From Mycolicibacterium peregrinum (GTDB lineage: Bacteria > Actinomycetota > Actinomycetes > Mycobacteriales > Mycobacteriaceae), in NCBI RefSeq assembly GCF_002102345.1, contig NZ_LQPP01000043.1:248001-312000 (forward strand): 64,000 nt of DNA, written 5' to 3'. Under the pieces are notes generated by a model. That model was not told the DNA's origin. It was given only the letters and a program-made list of their open reading frames with translations, and made no database searches. Each line of letters starts with the position of its first letter. Position 1 is the stretch's first letter. A program made the translations under genes and the position numbers. Below, piece after piece: positions 8,726 through 17,124 of this stretch.

Positions 8726-9217
8726 CTAGCGGTAGTTGACGAACTGCAACGCCACGTCGAGGTCGGAGCCCTTCAGCAGGGAGATGACGGCCTGGAGGTC
8801 GTCGCGCTTCTTGGAGCTCACCCGGATCTCGTCGCCCTGGATCTGCGCCTTGACGCCCTTGGGGCCCTCGTCGCGGATGATCTTGGTGATCTTCTTGGCC
8901 TGCTCGCTGGTGATGCCCTGTTTGATGTCGCCGGACACCCGGTAGGTCTTGCCGCTGGGCTGCGGGTCGCCGGCGTCGAAGGCCTTCATCGAGATGTCGC
9001 GGCGGACCAATTTCTCCTTGAACACGTCGACCGCGGCCTTGACGCGTTCCTCGGTGGAGCTGACCAGCTCGATGGACTCCTCGCCCTTCCAGGCGATGGT
9101 GGTGTCGGTGCCACGGAAGTCGAAGCGGGTGGACAGTTCCTTGGCGGCCTGGTTGAGCGCGTTATCGACCTCCTGCCGGTCGACCTTGCTGACGACGTCG
9201 AAGCTGGAATCCGCCAT
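8726..9217 (-). CDS. yajQ: YajQ family nucleotide-binding protein
   Basis: The 163-residue product matches YajQ along its length: MADSSFDVVSKVDRQEVDNA at the start, an FDFRGT motif, a KQGITSEQAKKI segment and the VALQFVNYR end. Members are small cytoplasmic two-domain proteins that bind nucleotides; some bind cyclic di-GMP. AGGAGGGG precedes the start. It is a single gene between the MFS operon and the tRNA region. Its role in mycobacteria is not established. Confidence 0.95.
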   Translation of the reverse strand: MADSSFDVVSKVDRQEVDNALNQAAKELSTRFDFRGTDTTIAWKGEESIELVSSTEERVKAAVDVFKEKLVRRDISMKAFDAGDPQPSGKTYRVSGDIKQGITSEQAKKITKIIRDEGPKGVKAQIQGDEIRVSSKKRDDLQAVISLLKGSDLDVALQFVNYR

Positions 9218-9248
9218 TGGACGCCCCTCCTCTTCCCTCGGTGAATAC

Positions 9249-9455
9249 TGCCGGTTCGTAGCTTAGGTACATCCTCGTCGCACCTTGCTGTCCGCACCAC
9301 AGGCGGGTTGTCGTGGCGGACTCGATGGCGATCGCGACGTCGGCTGGACCGCTGAAGCAGTCCGCGCTGCCGCTGTCCGGTTGTGGCCCTCGTCGCACCT
9401 GGCCTGCCGGTTTGTAACTTGGGTAGGTCCTCGTTGTACCCTGCTATTCGCACCA
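9249..9455. repeat. Two 51-bp imperfect direct repeats upstream of tRNA-Tyr
   Basis: Segments 9249-9299 and 9405-9455 align without gaps at 41 of 51 positions; both begin TGCCGGTT and end GCACCA. The second copy lies 27 bp before the tRNA and probably contains its promoter (TTGTAA, 17 bp, TGTACC). The first copy is a diverged duplicate next to the yajQ start. No gene is seen in 9218-9482. Confidence 0.6.
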
Positions 9456-9482
9456 AACCGGAAACGGGGCGGGGCGAAACCA

Positions 9483-9565
9483 GGCAGATTGCCCGAGCGG
9501 CCAATGGGAGCGGACTGTAAATCCGTCGGCTTACGCCTACGCAGGTTCGAATCCTGCATCTGCCA
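9483..9565 (+). tRNA. tRNA-Tyr (GTA)
   Basis: An 83-base class II tRNA. Acceptor stem GGCAGAT (9483-9489) pairs with ATCTGCC (9558-9564), with A at 9565 as discriminator. The anticodon GTA is at 9517-9519 in loop CTGTAAA; a long variable arm follows, then a T arm with GCAGG-TTCGAAT-CCTGC. The 3' CCA is not encoded. The GTA anticodon with a long variable arm is diagnostic of bacterial tRNA-Tyr. Confidence 0.96.
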
Positions 9566-9572
9566 CCCTGAT

Positions 9573-9604
9573 CAGGCCCCCTTTCGAGGGGGCCTGTTTG
9601 GTTT
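9573..9604 (+). terminator. Intrinsic terminator after tRNA-Tyr
   Basis: CAGGCCCCCT (9573-9582) and AGGGGGCCTG (9587-9596) form a perfect 10-bp stem closed by a TTCG tetraloop, followed by TTTGGTTT. It starts eight bases after the tRNA. Confidence 0.85.
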
Positions 9605-9631
9605 CTGGCCGCTGGATGCGGAGCCCGGCGC

Positions 9632-9856
9632 CTATCGGTGCTCGTCGGCCCCCTGGCATCCGCTCGCTGGGTCCGCTGCCTTCCGCTGACCGGCAATGTC
9701 GGCAGACCACCACCCGAACCGATGGACCTCGAATTGGTGATCTGGTTCGGCGTGCTCCTCGATCCACCGCAGTGCGGTGCGTTTGCGCCAGAATCCAGCG
9801 ATCGGCATCACGCCACCGTCAGGGCGGTGCATGAACACATACCATCCAATTTTCAT
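9632..9856 (-). CDS. Small hypothetical protein, 74 residues
   Basis: A short frame starting MKIGWYVFMHRPDGGVMPIA and containing a Trp/Arg/Glu-rich segment (FWRKRTALRWIEEHAEP). A GGGGGT ribosome-like site lies four bases before the ATG. The composition is protein-like, but I recognise no family and see no signal peptide or membrane segment. It faces the tRNA-Tyr terminator. About 275 bp between its start and the RtcB gene hold no gene, only probable promoters for both directions. Confidence 0.5.
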   Translation of the reverse strand: MKIGWYVFMHRPDGGVMPIAGFWRKRTALRWIEEHAEPDHQFEVHRFGWWSADIAGQRKAADPASGCQGADEHR

Positions 9857-10133
9857 CGGACCCCCGGTGCCGACGATTCGTAAGCGAGCCGAACTATATT
9901 TTCGCGCGCAGGTACCGCTTCTCGTCAAATCGTGACGCAAGTACTGCGCCGCGCAACACTGCCGAGCGCAGGTGAATCGGTCGTCACGCAGTAAAGATCC
10001 GGCAACCCGCCAGGCTGTGATTCCCGGCAGTCCGCTGGTGTAAACGGACCATCCTGCTGCACGTTGCCTACCAACCGATTGCGGTGTAGTCAGGACGAAC
10101 AAACAACTCGACAGCATCGGGAGAATCGACGTC

Positions 10134-11342
10134 ATGACTACGCATCGCGTCGTCGACCACAAGCTGTTGAACTTCGCCAGCCACATCGACGACAACACCA
10201 TCGAGCAGGCGAAGCAGACCGCGTCGATGCCGTTCGTGCATCCTCATGTCGCCTTGATGCCTGATGCCCACAGCGGTAAGGGGTTGGCGGTCGGCACCGT
10301 CATCCCGACCATCGACGCCGTGATCCCTGCGGCCGTCGGTGTCGACATCGGCTGCGGGATGATCGCGGCCCGCACCGAATTCACCGCTGCCGACATCCGG
10401 GGTCGTGATCTGGCGGCGCTGCGGACGGCGATCGAGACGGCGATCCCGCTGTCACCGGGCAACTACAACGACACTCTCGCCCGGTTCCCGTTTACGGCGG
10501 GCCGCATCACCGACCTCGAGCACCTGGCCAAGGACGGCGGGATCGACCTGTCGCACTCGCCCAAGTGGCGGGAGCAGCTCGGCTCCCTCGGCGGCGGCAA
10601 CCACTTCATCGAACTGTGCCTGGACCAGGCCGACCGGGTGTGGCTGTTCCTGCATTCCGGCTCCCGTGGCGTCGGGAACAAGATCGCGCAGAAGCACATC
10701 AGGATTGCGCAGAAGCTCATGAAGCGGTGGTGGATCGACCTGCCCAACCCGGACCTGGCCTACCTTCCCCAGGGCACCCCTGAGTTCGGCGACTATCTGC
10801 GCGATCTCAACTGGGCGCAGCGGTTCGCGTTCGAGAACCGCGCCGAGATGATGGACCGCTACATGTGGGTGTTCGCCGCATGGATGGGCTATGCCCATCT
10901 GGACCAGCCGAAGACGGCAGGAGATTTCGAGGTCGAACGGATCAACACCCACCACAATTACACCCGCAAGGAACACCACGGTGGCCGTGAGGTGTGGCTG
11001 ACCCGAAAGGGCGCGATCGATGCGCACACCGGGGTCATGGGCCTGATTCCCGGCAGCATGGGGACGCGGTCATATGTCGTGCGCGGCAAGGGAAATCCCG
11101 CTGGGCTGTGCTCAGCCCCGCACGGTGCGGGCCGGCGGTTCTCCCGAAACGAGGCACGTCGACGCTTCACGGCCGACGACCTCGCGCAGCGGATGCAGGG
11201 CATCGAATACCGGCACGGCGAGCAGTGGGTCGACGAGATTCCCGACGCGTACAAGGACATCGACGTCGTGATGGCTGACGCCGCGAGCCTGATCGAGATC
11301 GAACATGAGCTCCGTCAGGTGCTCAACGTGAAGGGCACGTAG
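10134..11342 (+). CDS. rtcB: RtcB family RNA ligase-like protein
   Basis: The 402-residue protein carries RtcB hallmarks: LMPDAHSGKG, the Mn-binding GVDIGCGM motif, GGGNHFIEL, HSGSRGVGN and the SAPHGAGR motif whose His takes GMP in RtcB ligases. RtcB joins 2',3'-cyclic-phosphate or 3'-phosphate RNA ends to 5'-OH ends in RNA repair. The length is that of the shorter bacterial RtcB subgroup, whose cellular targets are less clear. It stands alone, with a GGGAGA ribosome site nine bases before the ATG, and ends 24 bp from a convergent regulator gene. Confidence 0.9.
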   Translation: MTTHRVVDHKLLNFASHIDDNTIEQAKQTASMPFVHPHVALMPDAHSGKGLAVGTVIPTIDAVIPAAVGVDIGCGMIAARTEFTAADIRGRDLAALRTAIETAIPLSPGNYNDTLARFPFTAGRITDLEHLAKDGGIDLSHSPKWREQLGSLGGGNHFIELCLDQADRVWLFLHSGSRGVGNKIAQKHIRIAQKLMKRWWIDLPNPDLAYLPQGTPEFGDYLRDLNWAQRFAFENRAEMMDRYMWVFAAWMGYAHLDQPKTAGDFEVERINTHHNYTRKEHHGGREVWLTRKGAIDAHTGVMGLIPGSMGTRSYVVRGKGNPAGLCSAPHGAGRRFSRNEARRRFTADDLAQRMQGIEYRHGEQWVDEIPDAYKDIDVVMADAASLIEIEHELRQVLNVKGT

Positions 11343-11366
11343 GTCCTGGACCGCCGCTGTCCGGTC

Positions 11367-12512
11367 CTAGGCCGGCAGCAGGCACAACTGGACCATGGCC
11401 AGCGCGCGTGGGCTGCGCAAGCTGATACCGGTGGCCTCCTCGAACCGGCGGATCCGGTTCATCACGGTGTTGCGGTGGCAGTAGAGGGTCGAGGCGGTGT
11501 CGGAAACGGAACCGCTCCCGGCGAACACCTGGATCGTCTCGACGATCAGTTCGCAGTCGTGCACCTCGTCGAGCGGGCCGAGAACGTAGCCACGTAGGTC
11601 CTCGATCACCTGTGACAGCTGGGTTATCGACAGCTGGGCCCATGATCCGCGCAAGGTGGTCGCCGTATGGTCCAGGTCGACCAGCATCCGGACGATCGCG
11701 GCGGCTCGGTGTACCTCCGAGAGCCGGATCGACCTGGGTGCGACGGCTCCTTCGAGGCCGGCAAGCAGGTCGGCAACCACCGACTCGTCGTCTGCCCAGC
11801 GGCCGTCGGCGGCCACCAGGATGAGCGTCACCCCGTGATCGACGTAGTCCAGCGCAGTCAGATGTCGGGTCAGCAGGCGTCGGGTGACGGTACGCCCGGC
11901 GTCCTCGCCCGGAGTCCCGATCACCCAGTAGGTGGCCGACTCGTCCAGGCCAAGGATCTGAGCAGCGCGCCGGACGATCGCCGGTGCGGGCTCGCCGGAG
12001 AACAGTTCGGACAGACTGTGCTGTTGCTCGAGGGTGCTGGTCCTTGCCATCGCCAGCCGTTGGTCCAGATAGCCGCTCTGCACCCTGATCGCGAAGTCGT
12101 CGACGGCCTGCCAGAGTACGTCGACGTGCAGTGCCAATACGGCCATGTCGTCGTCGCCGGCAAGTTTCAACAGCGCCGACCACGCGACGAGGAAATCGGT
12201 ACGCACTGCCGCGGTGAGATTCTCCAGGGCGATGCCCTGGGTGGCCCGCAAGGCCCCGACCGCTGTGGGGAACTCGGCCAGCTCGGCGCTCATCGGTCGT
12301 TCCAGTAGGACCGACAAAAGGTAGCGAAAGGCCAGACGTGCAGCGCCGAGCAGGTCGTCTTCTTCGGGCACGCTGTCGTAGAACCGCGCACCCCGGTCGA
12401 TCTGCATCAGGTATTCGGCCGCGAGATCGTCGTCCAGATTGTCGAGCTGCTGGAGCAGCCAGCGCCAGCGAAGCCGGGTGTCTTCGCGGCGGTCGGACAG
12501 ATTGCGCATCAT
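11367..12512 (-). CDS. PucR/CdaR-type transcriptional regulator, copy 1
   Basis: A 381-residue regulator with a central degenerate GGDEF-like (CdaR-type) region and a C-terminal PucR helix-turn-helix (about residues 320-375: SVSDTASTLYCHRNTVMNRI). The open frame extends 50 codons further upstream, but the start at 12512 gives the same length and N-terminus as its paralogue at 17102-18241. The two share the DNLDDDLAAEYL/GIDDELAAEYL start and nearly the same end (GISLRSPRA/GISLRTPRA). It is divergent from the hydantoinase gene and is likely to control it, sensing a pathway intermediate. Confidence 0.85.
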   Translation of the reverse strand: MMRNLSDRREDTRLRWRWLLQQLDNLDDDLAAEYLMQIDRGARFYDSVPEEDDLLGAARLAFRYLLSVLLERPMSAELAEFPTAVGALRATQGIALENLTAAVRTDFLVAWSALLKLAGDDDMAVLALHVDVLWQAVDDFAIRVQSGYLDQRLAMARTSTLEQQHSLSELFSGEPAPAIVRRAAQILGLDESATYWVIGTPGEDAGRTVTRRLLTRHLTALDYVDHGVTLILVAADGRWADDESVVADLLAGLEGAVAPRSIRLSEVHRAAAIVRMLVDLDHTATTLRGSWAQLSITQLSQVIEDLRGYVLGPLDEVHDCELIVETIQVFAGSGSVSDTASTLYCHRNTVMNRIRRFEEATGISLRSPRALAMVQLCLLPA

Positions 12513-12642
12513 CGGGCAGGCTACTGCAGACCCGGGTGCTTTGTAGGGTGAGCGATCTGATCTGTTTCCGGCCGCGGTGGAGACGCTGTGCCCAATTCGG
12601 AGCGGGATGTCGGGGTCGGATACCGCCCGTGACTGTGCGTGT

Positions 12643-12684
12643 GCACAATTTGTGCGGGCCAATACGTTGCACGGCGGCTATGGG
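12643..12684 (+). promoter_or_regulatory. Control block A upstream of the hydantoinase gene
   Basis: A 13-bp palindrome GCACAA-T-TTGTGC (12643-12655) is followed, 16 bp from its centre, by a 20-bp block (12665-12684, CGTTGCAC to CTATGGG). The same arrangement occurs at 18272-18313 before the MHS transporter, with identical spacing and 18 of 20 matches in the second block. It is probably the operator and core promoter of the catabolic genes, bound by one or both PucR paralogues. Confidence 0.7.
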
Positions 12685-12718
12685 CCGGATCACGTTGGCA
12701 GCCATACGATCTCTTGCC

Positions 12719-14137
12719 ATGACCACGACGTACATCCGCGGCGGCACCGTCGTTTCCCCCACCGGCTGTCAGACGCTCGACGTGCTCATCGACGGCGAGC
12801 GCATCGCTGCGTTGGTCGATCCGGAGCGGGCTCTCTTCGGCGATCCCGACCAGAGTTTCGATCGCGTGCTGGATGCCTCGGGCCGCTACGTCATTCCGGG
12901 CGGTGTCGACGCCCACACCCATATGGAGATGCCGTTCGGCGGAACCGTCGCCTCCGACACTTTCGAGACCGGTACCCGTGCCGCCGCCCACGGCGGCACC
13001 ACCACGATCATCGACTTCGCGATCCAACGGCAGGGCGAGCGAGTGCAGGACACCCTGGCGGCCTGGCATTCGAAAGCCGCGGGCAACTGCGCGATCGATT
13101 ACGGCTTCCACCAGATCCTGGGCGGAGTGGACTCCGATGCGCTCAAAGCGATGGACGAACTGGTCGCCGAGGGCGTGACGAGTTTCAAGCTGTTCATGGC
13201 CTACCCGGGGGTGTATTACTCCGACGACGGCCAGATTTTGCGGGCCATGCAGCAGTGCGCCGGCAACGGCGCGTTGACGATGATGCATGCCGAGAACGGC
13301 ATCGCGATCGATCAGCTGGTGGCCCAGCACATCGAGCGTGGTGAAACCTCGCCCTACTACCACGGGGTGTCCCGGCCGTGGGAGCTGGAAGAGGAGGCCA
13401 CTCACCGCGCCATCATGCTGGCGAAGGTCACCGGGGCCCCGCTGTATGTGGTCCACGTGTCGGCCAAGCAGGCGATGGAGCAGATCGCCACCGCTCGCGG
13501 CCGAGGCGCGAACGTGTTCGCCGAGACCTGCCCGCAGTACCTGTACCTGTCGCTGGAGGAGCAGCTGGGTGCCGCGGGGTTCGAGGGCGCCAAGTGGGTG
13601 TGTTCGACGCCGTTGCGGTCCCGCGAGGAGCGTCATCAGGACGAGTTGTGGCGCTACATCCGCACCGGCGACGTGGCCACGGTGTCCACCGACCACTGTC
13701 CGTTCTGTTTCAAGGGGCAGAAGGAGATGGGCATCGACGACTTCTCCAAGATCCCCAACGGGATGGCCGGCGTCGAACATCGCATCGACCTGATGTACCA
13801 GGGCGTGGTCAACGGCAACCTGAGCTTGGAGCGCTGGGTCGACGTGTGTGCGACCACCCCGGCGCGGATGTTCGGTCTGTACCCGCGTAAGGGCATCATC
13901 TCGCCCGGGGCCGACGCGGACGTCGTGATCTATGACCCCAAGGCGCACACCTCGATCGGCTTCGACAAGACCCACCACTCGAACCTCGACCACTCCACCT
14001 GGGAGGGTTTCGAGATCGACGGCGGCGTCCAGACCGTGCTCTCGCGAGGCACCGTCGTCGTCGACCGCGGGCAGTACCTGGGTCGAAAAGGCCACGGCAG
14101 CTATCTCAAACGCGGTCTGTCCCAGTACCTGATCTGA
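12719..14137 (+). CDS. Dihydropyrimidinase/hydantoinase
   Basis: A 472-residue cyclic amidohydrolase with the full metal set: DAHTHME (His66, His68), the Lys of SFKLFMAYPG (Lys157, carbamylated in this family), later His residues in MMHAENG and VVHVSA, and Asp in STDHCP. It hydrolyses five- or six-membered cyclic diamides (hydantoins, dihydropyrimidines) to N-carbamoyl amino acids. The ATG lies 35 bp after control block A. An N-carbamoyl amidohydrolase-like gene follows, consistent with stepwise ring opening. Exact substrate and stereochemistry cannot be read from sequence. Confidence 0.9.
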   Translation: MTTTYIRGGTVVSPTGCQTLDVLIDGERIAALVDPERALFGDPDQSFDRVLDASGRYVIPGGVDAHTHMEMPFGGTVASDTFETGTRAAAHGGTTTIIDFAIQRQGERVQDTLAAWHSKAAGNCAIDYGFHQILGGVDSDALKAMDELVAEGVTSFKLFMAYPGVYYSDDGQILRAMQQCAGNGALTMMHAENGIAIDQLVAQHIERGETSPYYHGVSRPWELEEEATHRAIMLAKVTGAPLYVVHVSAKQAMEQIATARGRGANVFAETCPQYLYLSLEEQLGAAGFEGAKWVCSTPLRSREERHQDELWRYIRTGDVATVSTDHCPFCFKGQKEMGIDDFSKIPNGMAGVEHRIDLMYQGVVNGNLSLERWVDVCATTPARMFGLYPRKGIISPGADADVVIYDPKAHTSIGFDKTHHSNLDHSTWEGFEIDGGVQTVLSRGTVVVDRGQYLGRKGHGSYLKRGLSQYLI

Positions 14138-14210
14138 CCTGAACGGCCACCGTCACAACCCTGCGTCGCCGGAGATCGCGACGCTCATTCAACGTGCCTG
14201 GAGGAAAATC

Positions 14211-15533
14211 TTGACCGCACAACAGAGCAACGCCGGACTGCGCATCCGTCTCGACACCGGCCGCGACCGCGAGTTCCTGCAATCTTGGGCCGAACTGGCC
14301 GCCATCGGCGCCACCCCGGCCGGCGGTGTGGAACGGCAGGCCGCCACAGCTGAGGACGGGCAGATGCGGGAGTGGCTCTCGCAGTGGCTGATTCAGCGTG
14401 GGTTCACCGTGGAAGTGGACCGGGTCGGGAACCTGTTCGGGTTGTTGGAATTTCAGCCGGGTGCACCCTACGTCCTGGTCGGGTCGCATCTCGACAGCCA
14501 GCCGCGCGGAGGCAAGTTCGACGGCGCCTATGGCGTCTTCGCCGGTGCGAGTGCCGCTGACCGGATCCGTCGTCAGGCTGCTGAATCCGGTGTGGCGCCG
14601 ATGTACAACGTCGCCGTGGTGGACTGGTTCAACGAAGAAGGCTCGCGGTTCAAGCCGTCGCTGATGGGTAGTGCGGTATTTACCGGCGCCGCGGATCTCG
14701 AAGACACGCTCAGCATCACCGATCAGGACGGCATCACCGTCCGGGATGCCCTGACCGCCATCAACAGCATTGGGTCCACGGATGTGTTTCCCGACGGCGA
14801 CGTCACCCGGCGGCTGGCCGCCTATGCCGAGATTCACATCGAGCAGGGCCGTGAACTGGAGAAGCACAATGTCTCCATCGGGTTGGTGGACCGCACTTGG
14901 GCCGCCAACAAGTACGAATTGAATGTCATCGGAGCCCAGGGGCACACCGGCGCCACGGCGATCGACGACCGCCAGGATGCGCTGCTCGGAGCGGCGCTGA
15001 TCGTGGTGGCGCTGAGGGACATCGCCGACGAGTTCGGCGAGGAACTGCACACCAGCTGCGGGCAGTTGACCGTGCTGCCCAACTCTCCGGTGGTCGTACC
15101 GCGCGAGGTCCACATGCACCTGGACCTGCGTTCTGACAACGACGAGTTGCTCGCCGCTGCTGACGCCGCGCTGCGAAAGCGCATCGCGGAGGCCGAGATC
15201 CGGGCCAAGGTCAAGGTCGAGCACCGCAAGGCCCACGTCTGGCCCGGCCACCACTACCAGCCGGAAGGGGTAGAGCTGGCCCGCACCGTTGCCGATGACC
15301 TCGGCATGTCGAGCATGCTCGTGCAGACCCGCGCGGGCCACGACTCGACCAACATGAAGGAGATCGTCCCTTCGGTGATGCTGTTCGTTCCCAGCGTGGA
15401 AGGCATCTCGCACGCCGAGGCCGAATTCACCTCGGACGAAGACCTTTGCACCGGTGTGGATCTGCTCACCGAGACGCTGGCCCGCATGCTCGACGGTGCT
15501 TTGGACTCGGCCACTGCCAACCGCGTCCGCTGA
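14211..15533 (+). CDS. M20-type amidohydrolase (N-carbamoyl-L-amino acid hydrolase/allantoate deiminase group)
   Basis: The 440-residue Zn hydrolase shows the family motifs GSHLDSQPRGGKFDGAYG (first metal ligands), WFNEEGSRF, AEIHIEQG and RAGHDSTNM near the end. Enzymes of this group cleave the carbamoyl or ureido group from N-carbamoyl amino acids, beta-ureidopropionate or allantoate. It is placed to act on the hydantoinase product. A TTG start at 14211 is chosen because GGAGGA ends five bases before it and the family N-terminus fits. Confidence 0.88.
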   Translation: MTAQQSNAGLRIRLDTGRDREFLQSWAELAAIGATPAGGVERQAATAEDGQMREWLSQWLIQRGFTVEVDRVGNLFGLLEFQPGAPYVLVGSHLDSQPRGGKFDGAYGVFAGASAADRIRRQAAESGVAPMYNVAVVDWFNEEGSRFKPSLMGSAVFTGAADLEDTLSITDQDGITVRDALTAINSIGSTDVFPDGDVTRRLAAYAEIHIEQGRELEKHNVSIGLVDRTWAANKYELNVIGAQGHTGATAIDDRQDALLGAALIVVALRDIADEFGEELHTSCGQLTVLPNSPVVVPREVHMHLDLRSDNDELLAAADAALRKRIAEAEIRAKVKVEHRKAHVWPGHHYQPEGVELARTVADDLGMSSMLVQTRAGHDSTNMKEIVPSVMLFVPSVEGISHAEAEFTSDEDLCTGVDLLTETLARMLDGALDSATANRVR

Positions 15534-15563
15534 CGCAACCACAACCACAAAGAGGAGACCAAC

Positions 15564-16352
15564 ATGGACCTGGGACTGCACGGCATGCGGGCACTGATCT
15601 CCGGTGCCAGCGACGGCATCGGGCTGGCCACCGCGGAGTTGCTGGCCGAAGAAGGTGCCGACGTGGCACTGGTGGCCCGCCGCGCGGACGCGCTGGACGA
15701 GGCCTGCACCTCGATCTCGGCCAGGACCGGCGTCAAGGCCGTGTCTGTGGCGGCCGACCTCAGCGACAAGACGGTGTTCGACTCGGTGGTCACCAATGTC
15801 GTCGACGAGCTCGGCGGCCTGGACATCCTGATCAACAACGCCGGCGCATCATCCTTCGGCGGATTCGGTGACCTCACCGACGAACAGTGGGTCGCCGACA
15901 TCAACCTGAAACTGTTCGGATTCATCCGGATGACCCGGGCGGCGTTGCCGCACTTGCTCAAGAACGGCAACGGGCGCATCGTCAACGTCGCGGGGAACTC
16001 CGGCAAGCAGGCGCTGGAGTACCACATGCCCGGGGCGGCCGCCAACGCCGCGATCCTGAACTTCAGCAAGTCGTTGTCACTTCAGGTCGGTGCCCAGGGC
16101 GTCATGATCAACACGGTCTGCCCGGGCCCGGTCCGGACTGCGCGTCTGGTCAAACAGTTCGCTGCCAACGCCAAGGACTGGGGCTGCACGCCCGAAGAAG
16201 CCGAAGAGCGCTACCTGGAGAACCTGCCGCTGTCCTACATCCCCAGCGCGCGGGACATCGCCTACTCGATCGTGTTCCTCGCCTCGCCCCGGGCCGCGTA
16301 CCTGAACGGGACCACGATCACCAACGACGGCGGAATCACCCGTGCCGTCTGA
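15564..16352 (+). CDS. SDR-family oxidoreductase, atypical active site
   Basis: A 262-residue Rossmann protein with GASDGIG (residues 14-20), NNAG (91-94) and Asn114. The usual YxxxK is replaced by YHMPG (Tyr153, Gly157 where Lys is expected), and the catalytic Ser position about 13 residues before Tyr holds Val. A normal SDR hydride transfer is therefore doubtful, although a subgroup of SDRs with this pattern exists as far as I recall. GAGGAG precedes the ATG. It lies between the amidohydrolase and the racemase-like gene, overlapping the latter by 11 bases. Confidence 0.82.
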   Translation: MDLGLHGMRALISGASDGIGLATAELLAEEGADVALVARRADALDEACTSISARTGVKAVSVAADLSDKTVFDSVVTNVVDELGGLDILINNAGASSFGGFGDLTDEQWVADINLKLFGFIRMTRAALPHLLKNGNGRIVNVAGNSGKQALEYHMPGAAANAAILNFSKSLSLQVGAQGVMINTVCPGPVRTARLVKQFAANAKDWGCTPEEAEERYLENLPLSYIPSARDIAYSIVFLASPRAAYLNGTTITNDGGITRAV

Positions 16353-17124
16353 GTTTCCGCGGCCGACGGCGTGGCGGGTGGCGCGGATCGGGATGATCGT
16401 GCCGTCGTCGAACACCTGCCTGGAACCCACCACATACCGAATGCTGGGGGAGCGGACCGACGTCAGTGTCCACTTCACCCGCATTCCGGTCGGCCGGGTA
16501 GGGCTCGACGGCACCTCCGACGCCCAGTTCGACACGGCCGCAATGGAAGCGGCGGCAGTCCTGCTGGCCGCAGCGAACGTCGATGTGATCGCCTTCAACG
16601 GCACGGCGGGTTCATGGCTGGGGACCGCGCATGATCGGGCGATCACCGACGCCATCACCACCAAGACCGGTGTGCGGGCGCTCACCAGCACGCAGGCCAG
16701 CCTGGCAGCATTCACGGCACTTGGTGTGCACAGTATCGGCCTGGTCACGCCCTACCCCGACGATATGAATGCCCGGATCGGCGAGTGCTACCGCGACGAG
16801 GGCATCACCGTGACCGCGGCGCATGGTTTCGGTCTCACCGAGACTTCCGACATCGGTCGGATACGAGCCGACGAGCTGCTGGCGCCCACCAGGCTGGTTG
16901 CACAAAGCGGACCCGACGCGGTCGCCTACGTCTGCACCAATCTGCACGGTGCCGATGCCGTCGAGGATGCCCGAGCCGAAATCGGCATCCCGGTGGTCGA
17001 TTCGGTGGCAGTCACGCTCGCGGCGTGCCTGGCCATGGTGGGAGCCGGGCCGCTGAACCCGCGATGGGGGCTGGACCTGGCCGGGACCCTGGGGTTGACC
17101 AGTGGAACCGCTGCCCGACCCTGA
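16342..17124 (+). CDS. Asp/Glu racemase superfamily enzyme, arylmalonate decarboxylase/maleate isomerase-like
   Basis: The 260-residue protein has the PSSNTCLEP motif of maleate isomerases and arylmalonate decarboxylases. The second catalytic Cys is present (Cys198 in AYVCTNLHG). The first, half-way through the N-terminal lobe, is replaced by Gly87 in FNGTAGS. One Cys plus one Gly is, from memory, the arrangement of arylmalonate decarboxylase, while racemases and maleate isomerases have two Cys. It may decarboxylate or isomerise a dicarboxylate formed in the pathway. The GTG start overlaps the SDR gene. Confidence 0.78.
   Translation: MPSEFPRPTAWRVARIGMIVPSSNTCLEPTTYRMLGERTDVSVHFTRIPVGRVGLDGTSDAQFDTAAMEAAAVLLAAANVDVIAFNGTAGSWLGTAHDRAITDAITTKTGVRALTSTQASLAAFTALGVHSIGLVTPYPDDMNARIGECYRDEGITVTAAHGFGLTETSDIGRIRADELLAPTRLVAQSGPDAVAYVCTNLHGADAVEDARAEIGIPVVDSVAVTLAACLAMVGAGPLNPRWGLDLAGTLGLTSGTAARP

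Noticed and set aside
9483..9856. tRNA-Tyr as an integration site for a mobile element
   Set aside because: No integrase, no repeated tRNA 3' end and no foreign-looking gene block follow; the neighbouring RtcB gene is typical in composition.
10134..11342. Functional link between RtcB and the nearby tRNA-Tyr
   Set aside because: The genes are over 560 bp apart with a terminator and an opposite-strand small gene between; proximity alone is not evidence, and the tRNA has no intron.
11323..12762. 479-codon minus-strand frame across the PucR copy 1 gene
   Set aside because: Low-complexity Arg/Gly sequence; the PucR frame has domain matches and a paralogue.
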